A stretch of DNA of 8,328 nt from NCBI GenBank assembly GCA_028696635.1, contig JAQVGR010000056.1, positions 1 to 8,328 on the forward strand. The letters are read 5' to 3'. Positions 1 through 6,131 of this stretch are shown here, one piece after another. The DNA is from Candidatus Krumholzibacteriia bacterium. GTDB lineage: Bacteria > Krumholzibacteriota > Krumholzibacteriia > Krumholzibacteriales > Krumholzibacteriaceae. Under the pieces are notes generated by a model. The model was not told the origin of the DNA and did not search any database. It saw only the letters and a list, made by a program, of their open reading frames with translations. The first letter of the stretch is position 1; each line of letters begins with the position of its first letter. The translations under genes and the position numbers were made by a program.

Positions 1-894
1 CGTGTGCAGTGCGAGAAGTGCGGGTGGACCGCGCGGTGCCGCAACTGCTCGATCGCGCTCACATGGCACGCCCGCGGACAGCGACTGCTCTGCCACTACT
101 GCGGCTGGAAGGAGGAGCGGCCCGCGAGATGCCCCGAGTGCGGCGGCGTGAAGTTCGTCCAGCCGGGCCGGGGCACCCAGAAGGCGGAGACGGAGTTGGC
201 CAACCTGCTTCCGGGGGCCCGGGTGCTGCGGATGGACCTCGACACCACGGCGGGGGTCGCCGGCCACGAGAGGGTCCTCGGCGCCTTCGCCCGGGGCGAG
301 GCGGACATCCTGCTGGGAACGCAGATGGTGGCGAAGGGGCATCACTTTCCGAACGTGACGGTCGTCGGCGTCATCTCGGCGGACGCCGGGCTGAACTTCC
401 CCGACTTCCGGGCCGCCGAGCGCACCTACCAGCTCCTCTCGCAGGCCGCCGGGAGGACCGGACGGGGCGAGGCGGGGGGGGCGGTCTACGTGCAGACCTA
501 CACGCCGGACCATTACCTGTTCACGCACCTCGTCGGACACGATTTCCCCGGGTTCGCCGCCAGGGAGCTGCGCCTGCGCGAAGAGCTCCGCTATCCGCCT
601 GCGGGCCGGCTGATCCTCGTGACCGTCTCGGCTCCGTCCGCCGAGGGGGCGAGAGAGGCGGGGGAGCGGGCGGCGGCGGCGATGGCCGCGGCGGGAGTCG
701 TCCCGGAGTCCGACGTGCTCGGCCCCGCGCCGGCGATGGTAGGGAGGATGCGCGGCAGGCACCGGGTCCAGATCCTGGTGCGCGGCGGGCCCGGCGCGTC
801 GGGCAAGGGGGCGCTGGTGGCGGCGGCGCGCGAGGCGGCGGCGCTGCACGGAGCCGATGCGCAGTGGGACGTCGATCCGATCGATATCTTCTGA
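1..894 (+). CDS. priA: PriA primosomal replication-restart helicase, C-terminal part (5' truncated by window edge)
   Basis: PriA is a superfamily 2 3'-to-5' DNA helicase that recognises stalled forks and starts reloading of the replicative helicase. The visible 297 residues begin inside the zinc-binding insertion. Eight cysteines are arranged in CxxC pairs: CEKC at residues 4-7, CRNC at 13-16, then CHYC and CPEC. The second helicase lobe follows, with motif V (GTQMVAKGHHFPNV) and motif VI (QAAGRTGRG). The C-terminal domain ends in DVDPIDIF, matching the DVDP ending typical of the family. The reading frame is open from base 1, so the start codon and the Walker A and DEAH motifs lie upstream of the window. 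The frame ends at TGA 892-894. The next gene has its own promoter, so priA probably closes its transcription unit, although no U-tract terminator is visible after it. Identity is near certain from the motif series. Confidence 0.97.
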   Translation, partial: RVQCEKCGWTARCRNCSIALTWHARGQRLLCHYCGWKEERPARCPECGGVKFVQPGRGTQKAETELANLLPGARVLRMDLDTTAGVAGHERVLGAFARGEADILLGTQMVAKGHHFPNVTVVGVISADAGLNFPDFRAAERTYQLLSQAAGRTGRGEAGGAVYVQTYTPDHYLFTHLVGHDFPGFAARELRLREELRYPPAGRLILVTVSAPSAEGAREAGERAAAAMAAAGVVPESDVLGPAPAMVGRMRGRHRVQILVRGGPGASGKGALVAAAREAAALHGADAQWDVDPIDIF

Positions 895-908
895 AACGCC
901 AGGAGAAG

Positions 909-936
909 CCCGGCGCTTCCCTCCCGGCGCTTCCTT
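909..936 (+). repeat. Tandem 14-bp direct repeat just upstream of the lipoprotein promoter
   Basis: Two adjacent copies lie at 909-922 (CCCGGCGCTTCCCT) and 923-936 (CCCGGCGCTTCCTT). They match at 13 of 14 positions. The second copy ends 5 bp before the TTGACA -35 box at 942. The place and spacing fit a direct-repeat activator or regulator site, or a simple local duplication; the sequence alone does not decide which. Confidence 0.6.
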
Positions 937-941
937 TCCCC

Positions 942-970
942 TTGACAGGGCCGGGCGCGGTTGCTACCTT
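942..970 (+). promoter_or_regulatory. Sigma70-type promoter for the TPR lipoprotein gene
   Basis: A perfect -35 box TTGACA (942-947) is followed by a 17-bp spacer and the -10 box TACCTT (965-970). A TG at 962-963 gives an extended -10 (TGCTACCTT). Transcription would start near 977, leaving a leader of about 180 nt before the ATG at 1157. It is the best promoter match in the window. Confidence 0.62.
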
Positions 971-976
971 TCGGGT

Positions 977-1156
977 GTCACAGGAGACGATGCCACGATA
1001 TTCGCATTTCCCGTCATACCCGATCGATTTCGGGAGGATTCCTCCGGGGCAATCAACGAGTAACTCCCAAGAGGGACCGAGCGGCGGGAGAACCGTATCA
1101 TGTGACTGATCGGACAGGATGCCGGCAGGACTCAATTCGAAGGAGGGTTCCGGGCT
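977..1156 (+). other. Untranslated leader of the TPR lipoprotein gene, with small inverted repeats
   Basis: No convincing gene lies in this stretch. It contains CCCGA (1019-1023) pairing with TCGGG (1030-1034) across a 6-nt loop. Overlapping that is the alternative stem GGAGG (1033-1037) with CCTCC (1041-1045). TCCC-AAGA-GGGA follows just downstream. The first two stems share bases 1033-1034, so they are mutually exclusive. I do not recognise a known riboswitch. The leader ends with a strong Shine-Dalgarno, AGGAGG at 1141-1146, 10 nt before the ATG. Confidence 0.35.
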
Positions 1157-2209
1157 ATGAGATCACGGATTACCGTGCTTGCGCTCGTTCTCGCGTCCGC
1201 TCTGTCTCTGTACGCCTGCAAGAGCGTGGAGACGACCAGCGCGATGCTGCATAACCAGACGGGCAATTACGAGGACGCCATCGCCCAGGCCAAGGCCGGA
1301 CTGGCGAAGAACCCCGCCGACGCCGAGGCGTACTTCCAGCTCGGCATATCCTACAGCTACACGGGCGAGATGCGGCTGGCTTACGAGAGCTTCATGAAGG
1401 CCGCCGAGCTCGATCCCAAGAAGAAGTCCATTGCCGAGGACGACATCCGCTCGAACTGGGCCCGGCACTTCAATTCGGGGATCGCGGAGTTCCAGTCGGA
1501 CAATCTCGAGGGGGCCGCCCAGGAGTTCACGCTCGCCACCGACGCCGATCCCCGGATGATAAAGGGATGGCTCAACCTCGCCAACGTCTACAACTCCCTC
1601 GCCGAGAGCGACTCGACTTACTGGGAAAAGACGTTCGCCGTCACCGACACGCTGATGGCCCGCGTGGGCGAGGAGGACGACGATTACGACAAGGTGCTCG
1701 CCCTGGCCGGCCAGGTCATGATCGTGCGAGGGGAGAAGGACCAGGCCTACGGGATCTTCGAGCGGCTGATGCGCGACGATCCGGTCAACGCCGAGATCGT
1801 CGAGGACGTCGGCAACCGGTTTCTGGTGAACGACCAGTGGGAAGACGCCGCCCGCTTCTTCCAGATGGCCGTCGACGGCCGCCGCCAGACCGAGACCGAG
1901 AGCTTCGATCTCTATTACAACCTCGGAGTCTGCCAGCTCCAGCTCGAGCAGTACCTGCTCGCCGCCGACGCCTTCCAGAACGCGCTGGTGATCGACCCGG
2001 ACAACCGGGCGGGGAACTACAGACTCCTGCTGTCGTATTACCAGGGGGAATTCTGGGACGAGGCGGTGCTGCAGGGCGAGAAGTACACGGAGAAGTTCCC
2101 CGACGACCCGCGGGGCTGGCAGATCCTGAGTCTCGTCTTCAACAAGAAGGGCATGAAGATCAAGGCGGAAGAAGCCGCCATGAAGTATCAGGAGCTCGTC
2201 GGAGGATGA
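1157..2209 (+). CDS. TPR-repeat lipoprotein, function unknown
   Basis: This is a 350-residue exported lipoprotein of unknown specific role. Residues 1-20 form a signal peptide: basic MRSR, a hydrophobic stretch (residues 5-19), then the lipobox L18-Y19-A20-C21, so C21 should be lipidated. The residue after the cysteine is Lys rather than Asp, which would favour outer-membrane sorting under the E. coli rule; that rule may not hold here. The rest is mostly helical TPR units, with the clearest copies near residues 33-53, 54-87, 103-132, 212-242, 250-281 and 284-316. They show recurring LG/LA, Y and A positions and end in DP or NP turns. An acidic run, EEDDDYD, lies at 172-178. TPR lipoproteins scaffold protein complexes in envelope assembly or secretion, but nothing here assigns a partner. 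The gene appears monocistronic, with its own promoter upstream and a strong hairpin after the stop. Confidence 0.92.
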   Translation: MRSRITVLALVLASALSLYACKSVETTSAMLHNQTGNYEDAIAQAKAGLAKNPADAEAYFQLGISYSYTGEMRLAYESFMKAAELDPKKKSIAEDDIRSNWARHFNSGIAEFQSDNLEGAAQEFTLATDADPRMIKGWLNLANVYNSLAESDSTYWEKTFAVTDTLMARVGEEDDDYDKVLALAGQVMIVRGEKDQAYGIFERLMRDDPVNAEIVEDVGNRFLVNDQWEDAARFFQMAVDGRRQTETESFDLYYNLGVCQLQLEQYLLAADAFQNALVIDPDNRAGNYRLLLSYYQGEFWDEAVLQGEKYTEKFPDDPRGWQILSLVFNKKGMKIKAEEAAMKYQELVGG

Positions 2210-2217
2210 TGCGCGCC

Positions 2218-2248
2218 GCGCGGGGCGGACGCATCGTCCGCCCCGCGC
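2218..2248 (+). terminator. Strong GC hairpin after the lipoprotein gene, lacking a U-tract
   Basis: A perfect 14-bp stem (GCGCGGGGCGGACG paired with CGTCCGCCCCGCGC) closes a 3-nt loop, CAT at 2232-2234. It starts 9 nt after the TGA at 2207-2209. The bases that follow (AGTCCCGCCG) contain no T-run, so it is not a canonical intrinsic terminator. It could be a U-less terminator, a 3'-end-protecting stem beside a Rho-dependent end, or a bidirectional block. Confidence 0.45.
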
Positions 2249-2462
2249 AGTCCCGCCGCACGCTTCCCGCGAGTCCTCACGAGTCCCGATCGGCTTGACA
2301 CGATGAGAGTCTTCCACGGCAGAGCAGCCGGAGCGCGCCGGTCCGCGATCCTCCGGCGGGGTCTGCGGCTTCAGGACAGGACGGCATCACGCACGTCCCG
2401 CGCGCGGGCGCCCCGCGGCGCTCCCCGCTGAAACGGGATCACCACAGGAGAGGTCACACGGT
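2249..2462 (+). promoter_or_regulatory. Leader and upstream region of rho
   Basis: No gene is supported between the hairpin and rho. Close to rho, small GC stems can form at 2397-2408 (CCCG-CGCG-CGGG) and 2408-2421 (GCGCC-CCGC-GGCGC). The ribosome binding site is AGGAGAGG at 2446-2453, 9 nt before the ATG at 2463. Many bacteria control rho by Rho-dependent termination in a long leader. The length here would allow that, but I see no obvious C-rich, G-poor rut site, and no complete promoter can be named. Confidence 0.3.
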
Positions 2463-3710
<1,248 letters not shown>

Positions 3711-3716
3711 CGGATC

Positions 3717-3756
3717 CCGGCCCTCCGGGAGGCCGGCAGCCGCCCCGGAACCGGGG
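3717..3756 (+). terminator. Pair of GC hairpins downstream of rho, without U-tract
   Basis: CCGGCC (3717-3722) pairs with GGCCGG (3731-3736), and the stem can extend inward past one bulge. It is followed by CCCCG (3743-3747) pairing with CGGGG (3752-3756) around the loop GAAC. They start 7 nt after the rho stop codon and precede the rpmE promoter, the right place for a transcript end. No T-run follows either stem, so intrinsic termination is uncertain. Confidence 0.35.
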
Positions 3757-3796
3757 GGACGTCCCGCCGGGGGGCCCGCGTGAGGGGCGAATCCGG

Positions 3797-3825
3797 TTGC
3801 ATTCCCCCCTGCGGAGTGTTAGATT
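3797..3825 (+). promoter_or_regulatory. Extended -10 promoter for the rpmE-prfA-prmC-murA-selB unit
   Basis: TGTTAGATT is an extended -10: TG at 3817-3818 and the hexamer TAGATT at 3820-3825, matching 4 of 6 bases of TATAAT. A weak -35, TTGCAT at 3797-3802, sits 17 bp upstream. The predicted start is near 3832, giving a leader of about 60 nt before the rpmE ATG. It resembles the 942-970 promoter in having a TG-extended -10 and the same 17-bp spacing. Confidence 0.45.
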
Positions 3826-3890
3826 TCTCCCTCGCCGGCCCATCTGAGGGTCGGGGGGTAGATGTAGCGGAACCGACCGGAGCGATTGAA

Positions 3891-4118
3891 ATGAAGAAAG
3901 ATATCCATCCCAAGTACCGGAAAACGACGATCAAGTGCCTGTGCGGCAACGTGATCGAGACCCGGTCGACGCAGGAAGAGATCCACGTGGAGATCTGCTC
4001 TGCATGCCATCCGTTCTTCACCGGCAAGCAGAAGCTGATCGATACGGCGGGGCGCGTCGAACGGTTCCAGCGCAAGTACGGCGACTACAAGAAGACCACC
4101 CGCAATAACGCACGGTAA
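3891..4118 (+). CDS. rpmE: 50S ribosomal protein L31, zinc-binding type
   Basis: This is a 75-residue L31, which sits at the central protuberance of the 50S subunit and bridges to the 30S head. It is the zinc-ribbon (C+) form: CLCGN supplies C16 and C18, and CSACHPFFTGKQK supplies C36 and C39. The N-terminal MKKDIHPKY and the HPFFTGK block are family hallmarks. The frame is open upstream to 3780, but the ATG at 3891 is chosen because MKKDIHP is the standard family N-terminus and GGAG lies 8 nt before it (3879-3882). The upstream part also overlaps the predicted promoter. In bacteria with a zinc-free paralogue, Zur usually controls that paralogue; no such gene is in view. It leads a tight gene run, with prfA starting 38 nt after its TAA. 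Confidence 0.97.
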   Translation: MKKDIHPKYRKTTIKCLCGNVIETRSTQEEIHVEICSACHPFFTGKQKLIDTAGRVERFQRKYGDYKKTTRNNAR

Positions 4119-4156
4119 CCGGCTCCGGCGTTTCCACTGAGCAGGGAGGCTGCCGC

Positions 4157-5254
4157 GTGGAGTACGCGGAGCGATACCGGACCGTCCTGAGGCGCTTCGA
4201 GCAGCTCTCCGAGGAGCTCGCCCGCCCGGAGAATATCCGCAACCGCAACCTGTACCGGACGCTCGCGCGCGAGCGCAGAGACCTCGAGCCGGCCGTCGAT
4301 GCGATCAACGAGTGGTTCGCCCTCGACGCGAGGATCAGGGACGACCGCGCGGTCGTCGAGTCGTCCGGCGATCCCGAGCTCACCGAGCTGGCCCGGGGAG
4401 AGCTCGAGGAGCTCGAGCCGCAGCTCGAGGAGATCGGCGAGCGGATCAAACTCCTGTTGATCCCGAGCGATCCCGACGATTCCCGCAACACGGTATTCGA
4501 GATCCGCGCCGGGACCGGCGGGGAGGAGGCTGCGCTCTTCGCGGCGGACCTGGCGCGAATGTACCGCCTCTTCGCCGAGAGACAGGGATGGAAGGTCGAG
4601 CAGCTCGGCGCGAACACGACCGAGAAGGGCGGGTACAAGGAGATCATCTTCCTCATCTCGGGCGAGGACGCCTTCGGCAAGCTCAAGTTCGAGAGCGGGG
4701 TGCACCGGGTGCAGCGCGTGCCCGTCACCGAATCGGGGGGGAGGATACACACCTCCGCCGTCTCGGTGGCAGTGCTCCCCGAGGCGGAGGAGGTCGACGT
4801 CGATATCGACCAGAAGGATCTCAAGATCGACGTGTACCGCTCGAGCGGCCCCGGCGGCCAGAGCGTCAACACGACGGACTCCGCCGTCCGTGTGACGCAC
4901 CTTCCGACCGGGCTGGTCGTGACCTGCCAGGACGAGAAATCCCAGCACAAGAACAAGGCCAAGGCGCTGAAGGTCCTCCGGGCGCGGCTGCTCGAGAAGG
5001 CGCGGCGCGAGCAGGAGGACGAGATCGCCGCGGCCAGGCGCAGCATGGTCGGATCGGGCGACCGCAGCGCGAAGATCCGGACCTACAACTTCCCCCAGGG
5101 ACGGGTCACCGACCACCGGATCGGACTGACGGTCCACGACCTCGGAGGCGTGCTCGACGGCGACCTCGGCGGGATCATCGAGGAGCTCGCCGTGGCTCAC
5201 CGGGAGGAGCTGCTCGCCGAGCAGACCCGCGGGAGCGGCGCCGGGAAGGAATGA
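4157..5254 (+). CDS. prfA: Peptide chain release factor 1 (RF1)
   Basis: RF1 recognises UAA and UAG in the ribosomal A site and triggers peptide release. The 365 residues are of normal length (E. coli 360). The N-terminal helical domain (about 1-100) contains an acidic repetitive stretch, ELEELEPQLEE. Next comes the RAGTGGEEAALFA block (117-129). The codon-reading tripeptide is P189-V190-T191 in VQRVPVTESGGRIHTS; a P-x-T here marks RF1, whereas RF2 has SPF. The catalytic loop GPGGQSVN carries G233-G234-Q235. In most bacteria Q235 is N5-methylated by PrmC, encoded immediately downstream. The start is GTG 4157, with AGGGAGG at 4143-4149 and 7 nt spacing. The stop is TGA (5252-5254), a codon RF1 itself does not read, so its termination needs RF2. 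prmC starts 4 nt later, which implies coupled translation. Confidence 0.98.
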   Translation: MEYAERYRTVLRRFEQLSEELARPENIRNRNLYRTLARERRDLEPAVDAINEWFALDARIRDDRAVVESSGDPELTELARGELEELEPQLEEIGERIKLLLIPSDPDDSRNTVFEIRAGTGGEEAALFAADLARMYRLFAERQGWKVEQLGANTTEKGGYKEIIFLISGEDAFGKLKFESGVHRVQRVPVTESGGRIHTSAVSVAVLPEAEEVDVDIDQKDLKIDVYRSSGPGGQSVNTTDSAVRVTHLPTGLVVTCQDEKSQHKNKAKALKVLRARLLEKARREQEDEIAAARRSMVGSGDRSAKIRTYNFPQGRVTDHRIGLTVHDLGGVLDGDLGGIIEELAVAHREELLAEQTRGSGAGKE

Positions 5255-5258
5255 GGCG

Positions 5259-5678
5259 ATGCCCGGCTCGGTGAACGTGATGGAGGCGGTCAGGCTCTCG
5301 CAGGCCTACCTGCAGCGCCATGGCGTCGAATCACCCCGGCTGAACGCCGAGCATCTGCTCGCCAAGGCGCTCGGCTGCTCGCGGCTCGACCTGTACCTGC
5401 GGCACGACGAGATACTCGAAGAGCCGGCCCTCGAGGCGATGCGTGCCGACCTGCTCAGGCGCGCGTCGCGATATCCCCTCCAGTACATCCTCGGCCGGGT
5501 GGAGTTCTACTCTCTCCCCTTCTCCGTCGAAGAGGGGGTCTTCATCCCCCGCCCCGAGACCGAACTGCTCGTCGAGGAGGCCTCGCGGCGATGCGCATCG
5601 CTCGAACGGGCGCGGTTCGTCGAGTTCGGCACCGGCTCGGGGGTGATCGCCGGGGCGCTGGCCCGGATGCATCCCTGA
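5259..5678 (+). CDS. prmC: PrmC N-terminal fragment (139 residues, ends at the internal TGA)
   Basis: This is the product of conventional translation from the ATG at 5259. AAGGA (5246-5250) lies 8 nt upstream, inside the end of prfA, and a later in-frame ATG at 5280 is possible. The fragment contains the helical substrate-binding domain (about 1-75), RPETE (98-102) and SAM motif I (123-128), and ends ARMHP before TGA. It lacks the NPPY motif and the rest of the Rossmann-like fold, so alone it should not be an active methyltransferase. The last residue is proline. C-terminal proline before a stop codon is known in E. coli to slow release and favour tmRNA tagging, so this product may terminate poorly. 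Confidence 0.7.
   Translation: MPGSVNVMEAVRLSQAYLQRHGVESPRLNAEHLLAKALGCSRLDLYLRHDEILEEPALEAMRADLLRRASRYPLQYILGRVEFYSLPFSVEEGVFIPRPETELLVEEASRRCASLERARFVEFGTGSGVIAGALARMHP
5676..5678 (+). other. In-frame TGA at prmC codon 140
   Basis: The context is CCC-TGA-TGG. The frame from 5259 and the frame of the NPPY half are identical, so this is a point interruption and not a frameshift. Against E. coli PrmC the position falls at the Asp in ERPDCE, a variable surface turn often Gly, Asp or Glu, not a catalytic site. GGA (Gly) to TGA needs one substitution. The ATG overlapping the stop (5678-5680) is in another frame and opens only an arginine-rich shadow reading frame. Confidence 0.9.
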
Positions 5679-5768
5679 TGGACCGGGGCGGCTTTCGATG
5701 TCAGCAGCGCGGCGGCGTCTCTCGCGCGGCGCAACCTCGCCGCTCTCGGCGTCGCCGACCGGGTCGCC

Positions 5769-6119
5769 GTGTCGGTCGGCGACGGGTTCGGGAAGATCGA
5801 GCCCTCCCCGTTCGATCTGCTCGTGTCGAATCCCCCGTACATCGCCACGGCGCAGATCGACTCCCTCGAGGCGGAGGTCTCGCGGTGGGAAGACCGCACA
5901 GCCCTCGACGGCGGGCCGGACGGCCTGCGGTTCTATCCGGAGCTCGCCGCAGCCGGGGCGCGCGTCCTGCGCCCGGGCGGGATCGCCGTTTTCGAGATCG
6001 GTCACGGCCAGGCGGCGGCGGTCGAACGGATCATGACGGAACACGGATTCACCGGCGTCGAATCGAGGCTCGACTACAACGGGCTCGAGCGGATCGTATC
6101 CGCCCGCGCGCCGGAATAA
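5769..6119 (+). CDS. prmC: PrmC C-terminal fragment (catalytic NPPY half)
   Basis: The open frame resumes right after the TGA at 5679 and runs 146 codons to TAA 6117-6119. The first in-frame start-type codon is GTG 5769 (codon 171 of the full gene), giving 116 residues. It has FDLLVSNPPYI (catalytic NPPY), a family-typical segment with LDGGPDGLRFY, a strand-helix end with GGIAVFEIGHGQ, and the C-terminal DYNGLERIVSA. No Shine-Dalgarno precedes 5769, and codons 141-170, which include the D147 region, would be lost. Independent initiation therefore looks unlikely. This half is probably made only by reading through the TGA, or not at all. Confidence 0.5.
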   Translation: MSVGDGFGKIEPSPFDLLVSNPPYIATAQIDSLEAEVSRWEDRTALDGGPDGLRFYPELAAAGARVLRPGGIAVFEIGHGQAAAVERIMTEHGFTGVESRLDYNGLERIVSARAPE

Positions 6120-6131
6120 AGGAGCGGCAGG

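Larger units (their letters stand above)
5259..6119 (+). pseudogene. prmC: prmC locus: release-factor glutamine methyltransferase with one in-frame TGA
   Basis: PrmC (formerly HemK) uses S-adenosylmethionine to N5-methylate the glutamine of the GGQ motif in RF1 and RF2, raising termination efficiency. Read in one frame, the locus has 286 codons (E. coli PrmC has 277) with all family parts in order. These are the N-terminal substrate-binding helical domain, RPETE (98-102), the SAM motif FGTGSG (123-128), acidic D147 in AAFDVSS, and NPPY (191-194), which binds the target glutamine. The only defect is TGA at codon 140 (5676-5678). There is no frameshift, deletion or visible decay downstream, where third positions stay GC-rich. 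It lies between prfA (4 nt) and murA (12 nt). I label it a pseudogene because unmodified decoding gives two fragments. Sequencing error or functional readthrough are live alternatives. Confidence 0.75.

Noticed and set aside
2295..2300. A TTGACA box upstream of rho as a promoter
   Set aside because: No acceptable -10 hexamer lies 15-19 bp downstream (the sequence there is around CGGCAGAG), so only an isolated -35 look-alike is present.
1163..2317. A 384-codon minus-strand open frame opposite the lipoprotein gene
   Set aside because: It mirrors the codon pattern of the lipoprotein gene and has no start signal or domain features of its own.
3780..3890. A 37-residue N-terminal extension of L31
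   Set aside because: The extension has no family support, overlaps the predicted promoter, and the ATG at 3891 has its own Shine-Dalgarno and the standard MKKDIHP start.
4399..4433. Repeated GAGCTCGAG-like bases in prfA as a DNA repeat element
   Set aside because: They encode a Glu/Leu-rich coiled segment of RF1 and are explained by codon use.
5676..5678. A genetic code in which UGA encodes Gly or Trp
   Set aside because: priA, the lipoprotein gene, prfA and murA all end at TGA at the expected protein length, and selB implies UGA is kept for stop and Sec.
5678..5680. An ATG overlapping the internal stop (TGATG) as a restart codon for the second half of prmC
   Set aside because: It is in a different frame from the NPPY half and yields an arginine-rich shadow sequence.
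5259..6119. A frameshift in prmC
   Set aside because: Positions 5259 and 5769 are in the same frame, so the break is purely a stop codon.
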